NCBI GenBank assembly: GCA_004293365.1
Contig: RDYN01000022.1
Coordinates: forward strand, 24,103-88,102
Origin: Oscillatoriales cyanobacterium
Lineage (GTDB): Bacteria > Cyanobacteriota > Cyanobacteriia > Cyanobacteriales > Microcoleaceae
Direction of reading: 5' to 3'
Length of the DNA: 64,000 nt
The notes below the pieces were generated by a model. The model searched no databases, was not told the DNA's origin, and saw only the letters and a program-made list of their open reading frames with translations. This document shows, piece by piece, positions 1 through 8,746 of the stretch. A program made the position numbers and the translations under genes. Position 1 is the stretch's first letter, and each line of letters begins with the position of its first letter.

Positions 1-77
1 TGTAAGTCATCAAGGTGCTTACCGGTTTTGGCAAATACCATCTCATCAGCCATTTGTAACACTTCCTTAAGATTCAT
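1..77 (-). CDS. N-terminal fragment of a large NTPase/WD40-type protein (runs off the window)
   Basis: Reading leftwards from an ATG at 77, the frame stays open to the window edge and encodes 25 residues beginning MNLKEVLQMADEMVFAKTGK, then HLDDL. From family knowledge, this is the characteristic start of a small N-terminal helical domain found at the front of many large cyanobacterial proteins that carry NB-ARC/AAA NTPase, WD40, TPR or vWA-MoxR-associated domains. Only this start is visible, so the downstream domains and function are unknown. It is divergent from the small membrane-protein pair at 330-1419. Confidence 0.55.
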   Translation of the reverse strand, partial: MNLKEVLQMADEMVFAKTGKHLDDL

Positions 78-329
78 GCGGCATCGCAGATGTTGTGATT
101 TTCCATATTATACCCAACATTTTCCAACATTTTCTGGCATTTGCCAACATTTTTCATGCGGGGGAGTTGGAGTAGCAAGCAAAATTGCCAGCAAAATAGA
201 GCATTTTTTGCTTGACATTTTTTTGTTTTAAATTAATCATTGGTAAAAGTATTAAAGTATTAATTTATAAATTAATCATCAGAAGGTAGTCCCATTGTGT
301 CTAGCTGCTTGCCGATACAGAGGTAAAAT

Positions 330-848
330 ATGTCAGGTCAAGAACCAAGAAAGATCGCTTTTCTGGCTAATCAACTCCAGAGTAGATCGATCGTAAAACA
401 GGAAACTCAATCTGATATACAAGTTTATAAAGATACTCTTGCTGAAAGGTTTGCACTAGCGCCAACATCAGAAGAATTAGATAGGTTAATACAGCAGAGA
501 CGGAAAATCCAGGAATTAGATAGAGAAGCCAGCCAATTGAACCACGCAAAAGAATTGGCAAAAATTCAGATTCAAGACGCGAAACAAAAAGCTATTTTCC
601 AACGCAGCCAACAAGTTGTAGCAAGTGTTGTTTCAATTATCATTGGTCTTTATTTTATGCAAGCTTTTCCTTTGGCATCTTTGTTGTTTTTGGTTTTAGG
701 TTTAGCCAGACCTTTAGGTTATTCTTTAGGAGAGATAAGTGAGCTTTTTGGTGGATTGACAGGGCTTTCTAAAGAGTCAGATAAACTTCTATCTAATGGA
801 AACGAGCAGGAAATCAGGTCTGAGGAGCTTACAGATGAAAGATACTAA
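330..848 (+). CDS. Small membrane protein with N-terminal coiled coil, unknown function
   Basis: 172 residues. The N-terminal 95 residues are charged and predicted helical (repeated Glu/Lys/Gln, coiled-coil-like). Two adjacent hydrophobic segments follow at about residues 97-115 and 117-135, separated by a short turn (SLLFLVLGLARPLG), then a hydrophilic acidic tail. This suggests a hairpin membrane anchor with both ends on the same side. The next gene overlaps its 3' end by 14 bases, so the two are probably co-translated. I do not recognise the family. The location between a divergent NTPase-type gene and toxin-antitoxin remnants suggests an accessory or defence-type island, which is inference. 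Confidence 0.6.
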   Translation: MSGQEPRKIAFLANQLQSRSIVKQETQSDIQVYKDTLAERFALAPTSEELDRLIQQRRKIQELDREASQLNHAKELAKIQIQDAKQKAIFQRSQQVVASVVSIIIGLYFMQAFPLASLLFLVLGLARPLGYSLGEISELFGGLTGLSKESDKLLSNGNEQEIRSEELTDERY

Positions 849-1419
849 ACTAGATTTAATCAGTACGTTCAAATTTGAAAAGCGACTTAAACTTTTTGTT
901 GCGGTATATCTTTCATTAGTTTTGCTTGCAGTAACTGCTGTGTTAATCAAGATTGAGATGGCTACCGAGTTACAGCAGGCTTTGATAATTATTCTAGGCT
1001 TAATTACAATTGCTACTCTTGATGCGTTCAGAAAAGCTCTAGATAGTACAGGATCTTCTTTGGCTAATCAGTTTAACCAAATAATTTTGCAGGACGGAGG
1101 GCTTTACGTTAGTGGTAATTATACTGGCGATTATGTTTTTAGTAGAGACATTAATCAAGGAGGTGAAAAAACGAAAACTCTTGCTGAAGCTGCTGCTGAA
1201 ATTCAGGAGCTTCTAATACAACTAGAGAAGTCAAAACCTAATGCTACTGAAGCTGAGAAGGTAGCCTACGTTAACGATGAAACCCCTCCCGCTTTAAAGT
1301 CTCGTGTAGCTAGTGCAGCCAAGGCTGGTGGTGAAGCGGCTGTGGATACTATTTTGGATAATAGTCCTTACGGTAACATTGCTAGAGCTGTTCTCAGAGC
1401 TTGGATATCTCTGGTTTAG
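835..1419 (+). CDS. Membrane protein with cyanobacterial LAEAAAEIQ-type C-terminal domain
   Basis: The ATG at 835 is chosen because GAGGAG lies 7 bases upstream; the frame is also open from 796. About 194 residues: two hydrophobic helices near residues 14-37 and 42-60, then a short beta-rich stretch (GGLYVSGNYTGDYVFSRDIN), then a helical domain with LAEAAAEIQELLIQLEKS and KAGGEAAVDTILDN. That beta-repeat plus LAEAAAEIQ-LLxQLE plus KAGG architecture recurs in many small, often multicopy cyanobacterial hypothetical proteins, here fused to a membrane hairpin. Function is unknown. It overlaps the preceding gene by 14 bases, implying a functional pair. Confidence 0.65.
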   Translation: MKDTKLDLISTFKFEKRLKLFVAVYLSLVLLAVTAVLIKIEMATELQQALIIILGLITIATLDAFRKALDSTGSSLANQFNQIILQDGGLYVSGNYTGDYVFSRDINQGGEKTKTLAEAAAEIQELLIQLEKSKPNATEAEKVAYVNDETPPALKSRVASAAKAGGEAAVDTILDNSPYGNIARAVLRAWISLV

Positions 1420-1536
1420 TTTAGTAGCTAGGGCAGAATAAGACGCACATTTTTTACTCACAATCTTACGTCTTGCATTGTCTTCATCCACTAAGCACCA
1501 ACTGATTGCTACAGAACAATCCAGTACAAACTGCAT
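1420..1536 (-). pseudogene. Truncated VapC-type PIN-domain toxin
   Basis: The ATG at 1536 overlaps the antitoxin stop by one base (TAATG), the usual vapBC arrangement. The first 20 residues, MQFVLDCSVAISWCLVDEDN, are the normal start of a PIN toxin, including the first metal-binding Asp. Homology then ends. The frame continues to 1294 but runs antisense through the 3' end of the 835-1419 gene and lacks the remaining PIN acidic residues, so only the N-terminal 20-25 residues survive. The toxin is almost certainly inactive. Confidence 0.6.
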
Positions 1537-1808
1537 TAAAACCTGCGCCCTTCTTCAATCAGGGAACGTATTGAATTTTTATCCAAGGCAATTTCTTTAC
1601 GCAGTTGTAGCATTTTAGTAATTGCTGCTTGAATTGATTTTTTAGTAGTTAGCTTTCCCCAAGCGTTATACTTCGGTTTAACTTCCTCAGATGTTAGAGG
1701 CTGTACAACTACTAGAACTTCAACAGAAGTATCTTTAAACTCAGTGGGCATTTGGAGAAGCAATATACCATCGGTTCCAATATGCGATCGCAATTTCATT
1801 GTTTCCAT
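1536..1808 (-). CDS. VapB-like antitoxin (orphaned)
   Basis: The core MKLRSHIGTDGILLLQMPTE followed by VEVLVVVQPL matches the small antitoxins that precede PIN toxins in cyanobacteria. I start it at METMKL (1808); the Met at 1799 is equally possible, and the frame is open to 1886. The C-terminal half (about residues 50-90) is helical and charged, as expected for the toxin-wrapping part. It overlaps the truncated toxin by one base, so it is probably an orphan antitoxin left after toxin decay. Confidence 0.55.
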   Translation of the reverse strand: METMKLRSHIGTDGILLLQMPTEFKDTSVEVLVVVQPLTSEEVKPKYNAWGKLTTKKSIQAAITKMLQLRKEIALDKNSIRSLIEEGRRF

Positions 1809-1941
1809 GTCAGACTCCAGAAACTTTGAGCAATTATAGTTTACCTCGAAGCTCTTGACCTTGACCAGTATCTTGACCCCGCCCAAAAACGGAAGCCCCC
1901 GACAATCATCACTGGATATCCCAACATTTTAGACCCAAGTT

Positions 1942-1984
1942 CAAGCTCCCAGATTCTCTGCGCTGCAAGTAAATCTAAAATCTA
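1942..1984. repeat. Interspersed repeat with AAATCTA tail, copy 1
   Basis: A unit beginning CAAGCTCCCAGATTCT and ending with repeated AAATCTA words recurs at 18173-18212 with one substitution over about 40 bases. The tail continues as heptamer repeats (TCTAAAA) to about 2003. Noncoding. Confidence 0.7.
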
Positions 1985-2037
1985 AAATCTAAAATCTAAA
2001 ATCCACTGACGGATTGTATAGATGCTATTGAATGGGG

Positions 2038-2088
2038 AAGGCGAGATCCCCTGACACCAAATACCAAACAGTGCCATGATTCTACAAA
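2038..2088 (+). repeat. 51-bp direct repeat, left copy flanking the toxin-antitoxin pair
   Basis: Starts AAGGCGAGATCCCCTGACAC and recurs in the same orientation at 2769-2819 with two mismatches in 51 bases. The two copies bracket the gene pair at 2165-2748. Confidence 0.85.
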
Positions 2089-2164
2089 GAGCATCGCCAA
2101 TTCCCTACTCATAGCGATCGAGACTCGTTATACTCAAAGTATCAATCCTCCACCAGATGCCGCG

Positions 2165-2431
2165 ATGACCATCAAAGAACTCCTGATCCAAGAAATCGAT
2201 AGCACCCCTGACGAACAGCTCGCCGATATTCTTAGCTTGGTGCGATCGCTCAAATCTACTCCACACCCCCAACTCAATACCTACGAACAACTGCTAGAGC
2301 GCATCGACTACCTCGAAGCCATCATCGGCATCCGCAAAGGACTTGAAAGCTTCGATCGAGGTGAAGGACTCCCAGCAGATAGAGCTATGAGGGCGCTACA
2401 GCAGCAGTTCAACATTCCTCAGAGTCTATGA
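2165..2431 (+). CDS. Antitoxin-like protein of a RelE/ParE-type pair
   Basis: 88 residues beginning MTIKELLIQEIDSTPDEQLA, an opening typical of small cyanobacterial antitoxins paired with RelE/ParE toxins. Helical and acidic, with no clear DNA-binding fold recognisable by eye. Its stop overlaps the toxin start by four bases (ATGA at 2428-2431), which implies translational coupling. The cassette sits between near-identical 51-bp direct repeats, so it could be gained or lost by recombination. Antitoxin identity rests on size, opening motif and position. Confidence 0.7.
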   Translation: MTIKELLIQEIDSTPDEQLADILSLVRSLKSTPHPQLNTYEQLLERIDYLEAIIGIRKGLESFDRGEGLPADRAMRALQQQFNIPQSL

Positions 2432-2748
2432 GTTATCAAGTCCTAATCCAACCACCCGCCTTTGCTGAAATTGAAAACGCCTACCGTTGGATGTGCGATT
2501 ATCTGAGTGCTGATGCTGCAAACCATTGGTATTACGACCTCCAAAACGCGATCGCATCCCTGCAACAGTTTCCTTACCGTTGCTCAGTTGCACCCGAAGC
2601 TGCCATCATTGGTCGGGACATTCGACAATTGTGGGTTGGTAAAGGAAGAAACTATCGGATTCTGTTTGTGGTGGAGAGCGATACCGTCGCGATATTACAC
2701 ATTCGTCACCGTCGTCAAGCCTCTCTAGGTACTGAACCGCCAGAGTAA
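2428..2748 (+). CDS. RelE/ParE-family toxin
   Basis: 106 residues with the family layout: an N-terminal strand (YQVLIQPPAFAEIENAYRWM), a helix pair (DYLSADAANHWYYDLQNAIASLQQFP), then the strand RQLWVGKGRNYRILFVVESD and the C-terminal strand with IRHRRQ. The basic C-terminus (RHRR) fits RelE/ParE toxins, which either cleave mRNA on the ribosome or poison gyrase; sequence alone does not decide which. Full length for the family and coupled by a 4-base overlap to the upstream antitoxin. Confidence 0.8.
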   Translation: MSYQVLIQPPAFAEIENAYRWMCDYLSADAANHWYYDLQNAIASLQQFPYRCSVAPEAAIIGRDIRQLWVGKGRNYRILFVVESDTVAILHIRHRRQASLGTEPPE

Positions 2749-2768
2749 TCTAATCAAATAGTCAATAA

Positions 2769-2819
2769 AAGGCGAGATCCCCTGACACCAAATACCAAAC
2801 AGTGCGATGATTTTACAAA
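2769..2819 (+). repeat. 51-bp direct repeat, right copy flanking the toxin-antitoxin pair
   Basis: Second copy of the 2038-2088 repeat, 49 of 51 bases identical, same orientation. It is followed by a GCGATCGC-containing stretch before the hybrid kinase gene. Confidence 0.85.
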
Positions 2820-2888
2820 TTGCGATCGCCCTGACTGTTTTTTCCCACAATCACCAAACGCACCGAACCAAGTCAAAACCAGAGGAAT

Positions 2889-5800
2889 CTAATCACAATT
2901 CAGCATAAAAGTCAACACTGTTTCATCAATTCCCTTGAGTTGCAGCGACTTATATTTAACAATTCGATCCTCCTCAACATAATCTGCAACCGCCGCCGAA
3001 ATCAGGACAGAATTTGGTTCCGCCACCTCTTGCAAGCGGGCGGCAATATTCACGCTCGGCCCGATCGCAGTATAATCCGATCGATCGGGGCCGCCAAACA
3101 TCCCCACAACCGCAGTACCCTGGTGAATACCGCAGCGAAACCGCACCGCAGGAACCCCATTTTCCCCAACAATTCCCTGCTCCAACCAGCGCTGGTTAAG
3201 CTCCTTGAGAGCTCGCAGCATTTTGCCAGCAGCAGCTATAGCGCGGCGGACTTGCTCGTTGGGCGTTAGTTCCTCCGGCGCCCCAAACAAAGCCATTACC
3301 GCATCTCCCACAAACTTATCCACCGTACCGCCGCTGTCAAAAATCGCCTTAGTCATTGCCGCCAAATATTCATTCAACAGCTCAGCTACCCGGCGCGATC
3401 GCAGCGTATTTGCCATTTGAGTAAAACCGACAATATCGCTAAACAAAATAGTAATCAATCGCGGTTCCGGGCGCAAATCCAAGGCCAAATCTCCAGCCGC
3501 AGCAGCTTTCACCATCGACGGCGGCAAAAATCGGCGCAGCACCGACTCAGTTAAATAATTGTTCAACTGCTGCACTCGCCGCTCGTTTTGCTTGAGGGCG
3601 ATTAAATTCCGCACTTCCGCCAACAATTCGCGATCGTTAAAAGGCTTCGACAAATAAGCATCAGCACCCCGTTCTACTCCTTCAATCCGAGTATCTGCGT
3701 CAGCTTTAGCAGTTAGCAAAATTGCCGGAGTTCCCCGCAATTCTTCATCCTGTCGAATCATCCGAATCAAATCCAAACCCGAAATTACAGGCATCATCAA
3801 ATCCGTGAGAATTAGATCGGGACGGCGGTTTTTTGCCACGGCAAATCCTTCTTCTCCGTTGCGGGCTAGCAAAACTGCAAAGCCGGAAGCTCGCAGAATT
3901 TCCGACACATAAAAGCGCAAATCTGGATTGTCGTCAACCACCAAAACCGTGCCAGCTACTGTTTCGGAATTTATCGGTTCTAGAGCCTCAAAGTTATGAT
4001 TTTCTGCTTCATCTTCCGACAAATCCGCCTCCACATCTGCCAGTTCCACCGCAGCTTTGGATGCGTGAAACTCGGCGGGGATTTCCAGTACCCGTTCTGG
4101 GGGCAAATGAGTCGAACCGAAGTGCAGCCAAATACTAAAAGTAGTACCTTCGCCGTAAACAGAATCGACGGAAATTTGACCGCCGTGGAGTTCGACTAAT
4201 TCTTTGACAAGTGCCAAACCTAAACCGCTGCCTTCGTAGGAACGGCTGGCGGAACCTTCGGCTTGGTGAAAGCGCTCGAATAAATAGGGAATTTGTTCGG
4301 TGCGAATGCCGATGCCGGTGTCTTTTACTTGCAACAAACAGTGAGCGCCCGCTGGTTCAACTGTCAGGGTGATTGTTCCCCCTTCTGGGGTGAATTTGAC
4401 AGCATTTGATAGCAGGTTGTAAATAACTTTGTCAAATCTTTCAATATCCAAATAAAGTAAAGGGCATTCTTGCAGTTGGGTGATCAATTGCAGTCCTTTT
4501 TTGTCGCAGTAGGCGCGGAAAGACTCTGCGGTAGAGTAACAGAAACCGACTAAATCGCAGGGGCGAAAACTCGGCTGCATCCGTCCTGCATCGAGGCGCT
4601 GCAAGTCCAGCAGTTGATTTACTAAGCGCAGGAGGCGGCGGGAATTGCGTAAAGCGATGACGGCTTGTTCGTAGGGTAAGTCTTCTTTGCGGCCGCAAGC
4701 TGATTCTAGAGGGCCGATAGTTAGGGTGAGAGGGGTGCGGAATTCGTGGGAGATATTTTGGAAAAATTCGGTTTTGAGCCGATCGGCTTCCAAGAGCCGT
4801 TCCGCCTGCTGTCTGGTAGTCTGGTAGAGGCGCGACTGCTGCACCGCCAAAGCAGCTTGAGTTGCCACTATTTGAGCCAGGTCAATGTCTGAGAGGTTCC
4901 AGCGGCGGGTGCTGCAATTTTGGCGCAGCGAAATGCTGCCGATGATTTTGCCTTCGGAGATTAAGGGCACGACTAACAGGGCGCGGGCTGGCGATCGCAC
5001 TTGCAGTTCTGTAACATTTAAATCGGGGCGTTCGTTGAGGTCTTCAATCGCCACGGGCTCTTTTGATACCATAACTTGCAGCAACACCGGATTGCCGCGA
5101 ATCGGCACCAAAGACTGCGGCAGGGAAGGATGGGCAAAAACCCAGCCGGGAGGGTTCGCAGCAGCACTCTCAGCAGCAGTTTGAGGGCTTGGAGGATTCG
5201 CAACTACCTCTGAATTGTTAAAACCCTGTTTTACAGCCACCGTATCCCTATTTGTGTCGTAGAGACCAACGCACTGGACATATTCATCATCTTCTGTCCA
5301 CAGAGATAGGGCGCAGCCGTCAACTTGCAAAGCTTGGCCGAGTTGTTGAGTAATCGCTGCAAAAATATTTTGGGGGTCGAGGCTCGATCGAATTGCCGTA
5401 GTAATAGTATTGACTAAGGTCTCGCGCTTTGCCAGCGCCCGTACCTGTTCGTAAGCCCTGGCCTGAGAAAGGGCCAAAGCCGCTTGGTCTGCCACCGTAA
5501 TTACTAACTGTACCTCGTGGTCTTGCCATTGGCGCGGTCGATCGAACTGGTGCAGCGCCAAGACTGCCATCAGTTCCATTTGGTAAAACAGCGGTACGAT
5601 TAAGCTCGATCGAATATTCGCAGCTTGGTAAGCCTGCAATCGCTGCTGATTGTCCCAGCTTAAAACTCGATCGTCAGTTTGGGCATCTTGAATCACCTCC
5701 ACATCCAGAGTTTCCCAAACCAAATCCGGCAGCAAATCCGGCGAAAGTCTGGCGCTAGAAGCATCTCGTCTAGCTTCAGGATCCCCCCGCAACCCTTTAG

Positions 5801-6407
5801 TTTCCGCCTTCTGATAAACGAACCACTCATCAGCCACCCGCCCGTCTTGGAAAGGCCGCAGCAAACAGCAACTCACCTCAAACATCTGCCCGACGGTTTC
5901 CACAATTCTTTGCAGCATTTGCTGGTAATTGGGAGCCGATCGAATAGTATTGGTAACGGCATAAAGCAGCGATTCTTGCGAGAGAGCCCTCCGCAGTTCA
6001 TTCGTGCGCGCTTTCAAGACATTGTGAGTATCAACAGCTTGACTGACAAGAGCTCTAAGTTCTTCAGCATCCCAAGGCTTAGTAACGAATTTGAATACTT
6101 TGCCAGCATTAATAGCTTCAACTAAATCTTCAACATCCGTATAGCCAGTTAAAATAATTCGGATCACATCGGGGTATTGAGCAGCAGTCAGGCTGAGAAA
6201 CTCCGTACCGCTCATTTTTGGCATTCGCTGATCGGAAATAATCACAGCAACCTCTCCCTCTTTTGCCAAAATTTCGAGGGCGGCGGGGCCAGATTCGGCT
6301 CTGAGCACTTTATAGTCTCGATGGAAAGTGCGGTAAAGCAAGTCGAGGTTATCCGGTTCGTCATCGACGATTAGAAGTTTTAGCTTAGGATTTGATTGGG
6401 AATTCAT
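2889..6407 (-). CDS. Hybrid receiver-GAF-GAF-histidine kinase-receiver-adenylate cyclase
   Basis: 1172 residues, with AGGAGA upstream of the ATG at 6407. Domains in order: receiver 1 (about 10-125, phosphoacceptor D59 in ISDQRMP); GAF (150-315); GAF (335-525); HisKA with H554 in NISHEFRTPL; HATPase (655-765; N box NLLSNAVKF, G boxes DTGIGI and GSGLGLAL); receiver 2 (about 820-935, D869 in LTDLMMP); and a class III cyclase domain (about 983-1165). In the cyclase, metal-binding D991 (FSDIVGFT) and D1035 (GDAV), substrate-specifying K1031 and T1113 (YTAIG), and transition-state N1120 and R1124 are all present, matching the Lys/Thr pattern of cyanobacterial adenylate cyclases. Probably a soluble phosphorelay sensor that outputs cAMP. 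The stimulus is unknown. Confidence 0.93.
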   Translation of the reverse strand: MNSQSNPKLKLLIVDDEPDNLDLLYRTFHRDYKVLRAESGPAALEILAKEGEVAVIISDQRMPKMSGTEFLSLTAAQYPDVIRIILTGYTDVEDLVEAINAGKVFKFVTKPWDAEELRALVSQAVDTHNVLKARTNELRRALSQESLLYAVTNTIRSAPNYQQMLQRIVETVGQMFEVSCCLLRPFQDGRVADEWFVYQKAETKGLRGDPEARRDASSARLSPDLLPDLVWETLDVEVIQDAQTDDRVLSWDNQQRLQAYQAANIRSSLIVPLFYQMELMAVLALHQFDRPRQWQDHEVQLVITVADQAALALSQARAYEQVRALAKRETLVNTITTAIRSSLDPQNIFAAITQQLGQALQVDGCALSLWTEDDEYVQCVGLYDTNRDTVAVKQGFNNSEVVANPPSPQTAAESAAANPPGWVFAHPSLPQSLVPIRGNPVLLQVMVSKEPVAIEDLNERPDLNVTELQVRSPARALLVVPLISEGKIIGSISLRQNCSTRRWNLSDIDLAQIVATQAALAVQQSRLYQTTRQQAERLLEADRLKTEFFQNISHEFRTPLTLTIGPLESACGRKEDLPYEQAVIALRNSRRLLRLVNQLLDLQRLDAGRMQPSFRPCDLVGFCYSTAESFRAYCDKKGLQLITQLQECPLLYLDIERFDKVIYNLLSNAVKFTPEGGTITLTVEPAGAHCLLQVKDTGIGIRTEQIPYLFERFHQAEGSASRSYEGSGLGLALVKELVELHGGQISVDSVYGEGTTFSIWLHFGSTHLPPERVLEIPAEFHASKAAVELADVEADLSEDEAENHNFEALEPINSETVAGTVLVVDDNPDLRFYVSEILRASGFAVLLARNGEEGFAVAKNRRPDLILTDLMMPVISGLDLIRMIRQDEELRGTPAILLTAKADADTRIEGVERGADAYLSKPFNDRELLAEVRNLIALKQNERRVQQLNNYLTESVLRRFLPPSMVKAAAAGDLALDLRPEPRLITILFSDIVGFTQMANTLRSRRVAELLNEYLAAMTKAIFDSGGTVDKFVGDAVMALFGAPEELTPNEQVRRAIAAAGKMLRALKELNQRWLEQGIVGENGVPAVRFRCGIHQGTAVVGMFGGPDRSDYTAIGPSVNIAARLQEVAEPNSVLISAAVADYVEEDRIVKYKSLQLKGIDETVLTFMLNCD

Positions 6408-7512
6408 GCACCGTTCTCCTGTGCCCCGGGGCAGTTCGATTTAATAAGTCTGATGAAAGGAAGAATTCGCAGGTTTCAATTGCACAAGTCATACCATTTG
6501 CGATTTGCGATGGGGATGACTGATGACATAAGAATTTGGAGTTTGCCCGCAGTTGCATTATTTTTTGAAACTAATGTCACAATAATTCGTGAATCTGAAG
6601 TTTTTGTGAGTGGGCTCCCGGCAAGCATCAACCTTGATTTTTAATGTCTGGGTTTTCAATTCCGAATTCTTCGCTCGCCACAGTTGTCGTGCACCCCAAT
6701 TTTATTATTTAATGATATTCACAAGAATCTCGTCTTGCGGGAAGTGTCCTTGACCCCTCACCTCTATGCTGAGCGCGAACATAGGAATCCGCCACTTTTA
6801 ACTGCCCTCTGGATATCTCATAATACATAGGAATAATCTCGTCCCGATCGTGAGTGGATTTGCCTTTCTTTATGTGCTATTATCGCTCATTTTCCTGTTT
6901 TATTAGGTGTGTAAAAACTGTCTGTATCAGCATAAAATAGACAACCAACATCTTCCCCTATGTTTTTCCTGCCTAGGTGATAGCAACTTTAACATTCTGC
7001 CAAGGATATGGCTTTCCTCCCCAGATCCTGTGATCCTGACGGATATTCGGGGGTGGCCCACAGACAACACAGGCGGGGAAGTGCGAGTGACGCAATTGCT
7101 GTACCATTTTAGTGAGACTGGCACTTTTTGGGCAGAGCGTGGCATTTTTTGTGCCTCGTGCAGACCTTCTTGAAGCCAATTACTGCGGCGAAACACCGCT
7201 ATCTCGAGCATCCATCTGTTAATCTTAGCTAGGGATGTACTCTGTGGAAACCGGCCAATTAGCTCGATCGAAGTTTTGAAGGTCTCGATCGCCCGCAGCG
7301 CAGTATCGCAGCACAATATCGCTGGACAATATCTAGCCCTCCGGCGCAACAGGTAAGGCCTGTTCGCGAGGGGACGGGCTTCCTGATTGCCCAGCACTGC
7401 TGAAAGCTGGGTTGTCGGGTTCTGGGACAGGCAGCCAACATCCGACTTGCGATCGCGCCCGGTATTAGTCTAGTAGATAGTTGATATTGTCAATTACCGC
7501 TAGACGGATAAA
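6408..7512. other. Gene-poor region, about 1.1 kb
   Basis: No convincing coding region. The open frames here (for example 6927-7397 minus and 6907-7173 plus) overlap on opposite strands, lack ribosome-binding sites and have unnatural compositions. The stretch may hold decayed sequence; I see no promoter, RNA or repeat I can support. Confidence 0.5.
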
Positions 7513-7650
7513 TTATATGCGATCGGGTATTTCCGCAAGCACAGAGCGGTAGGCTTCCGGGAACCAGACATTAAAACCTTTTTGATTGTTTTTAATAAGT
7601 TTCCCGCTACCCACAAATCTAGTATTAGGGGATGGGTTTTGATCGGCCAT
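7513..7650 (-). CDS. Possible 45-residue small protein
   Basis: An ATG at 7650 opens a 45-codon frame (MADQNPSPNTRFVGSGKLIK, then a segment ending WFPEAYRSVLAEIPDRI) ending in TAA. The composition looks protein-like and hydrophilic, and it lies in an otherwise empty region. There is no strong ribosome-binding site and I recognise no family, so it may be chance. Confidence 0.3.
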   Translation of the reverse strand: MADQNPSPNTRFVGSGKLIKNNQKGFNVWFPEAYRSVLAEIPDRI

Positions 7651-7945
7651 AAATTTAGTCTCAAATACTGAATATTTCCAATTTACATCAGATAATAGTT
7701 AGAGTAAAGTACAAAAAGAATGCGATCGAATCGCATTCATAAACTCTGAGTATAAGTCACACAATTTAATGTTTTAAATTTAAGGTCTTAAATTTAAGAT
7801 TCTCGATGACGAATATCATGATTGGGAGTTGGTCTAAAGTTACATTCTTTTTTTAAAGTGATATTACGTTATCACCAGAAGTGAAATTTCTCAGATGGGC
7901 AGATCAGAAACCAGCGTAGAAAAATTAATATAGTGACCTGGAATT

Positions 7946-8584
7946 GTGAATCCTTCCTTTTTTTCCTCAGCTTCTCATCAACAACAAACTCCCGGACTTT
8001 CTGGCTTTTCGATCCGGGTAGCTGCATCGAACGACTTGACGCAGCTAGCCGATATTTTGGCCATGAGCTTTCATTCCCGCGAGGGCTTTGTAGAATGGGT
8101 GTATCCAGTGTTGCGTTTAGGCATTTACGAAGATTTAAAAAATCGACTGCGTTCTAAGGCAGAACACTACATTTGTCTCGTTGCTGAGCTAGTCTCGCGG
8201 GAGTCAGGAATGCAGAATTATCGATCGCACCAAACTCAGTCTATAGCAGGAACAATAGAAATGGCTCTGCGTTCTCGATTCCCTTGGCAAATCCCGAATT
8301 CAGACTATCCTTACCTGTCAAATTTAGCAGTTCACCCGGAGTATCGGCGGCAGGGAGTTGCTCAACAACTGCTCGACAACTGCGAGAATACAGCCCGAGA
8401 ATGGGGATTTTCCGAGATTTACCTCCACGTTTTGGAAAACAATCATGGGGCGCGACAATTGTACTATCAAGCAGGCTACCGCTTGGAACAAGTGGATTGG
8501 CATTGGACTTATTGGCTGTTCGGCCAGCCGCGCCGGCTATTTTTACGCAAGCAGATTTCGTTGTCATCAACTCAGTATGGGTAG
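7946..8584 (+). CDS. GNAT-family N-acetyltransferase
   Basis: 212 residues from a GTG. The acetyl-CoA-binding motif A is clear: LSNLAVHPEYRRQGVAQQLL, with the Q/RxxGxG/A pyrophosphate loop RRQGVA, followed by the motif B-like LHVLENNHGARQLYYQAGYR. The N-terminal about 20 residues are a variable Ser/Gln-rich extension. The substrate cannot be told. Family proteins transfer acetyl from acetyl-CoA to amines such as antibiotics, polyamines or protein N-termini. Monocistronic on its strand, facing the convergent GST gene. Confidence 0.85.
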   Translation: MNPSFFSSASHQQQTPGLSGFSIRVAASNDLTQLADILAMSFHSREGFVEWVYPVLRLGIYEDLKNRLRSKAEHYICLVAELVSRESGMQNYRSHQTQSIAGTIEMALRSRFPWQIPNSDYPYLSNLAVHPEYRRQGVAQQLLDNCENTAREWGFSEIYLHVLENNHGARQLYYQAGYRLEQVDWHWTYWLFGQPRRLFLRKQISLSSTQYG

Positions 8585-8746
8585 TGGTGCATAAGCGCCT
8601 GCTTTTCGCACGCTCAATCGTTAGGGAGAAAGGGTTGTATCAATTGCATCATTGAAGAAAGCAGCACTACCCAATTTCTACCTCCTGCTTCACTTCTAGT
8701 TGAACTTGAGCCTCAACAAATAGCGATTCCTTGATAATCAATTTGT

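Noticed and set aside
1954..2010. Possible CRISPR array from repeated AAATCTA words
   Set aside because: Units are only seven bases with no spacers; this is a tandem heptamer tract. No CRISPR array or cas gene was seen anywhere in the window.
6927..7397. 156-codon minus-strand frame in the gene-poor region
   Set aside because: No ribosome-binding site, no recognisable motif, composition rich in Arg/Ser/Pro, and competing frames on both strands.
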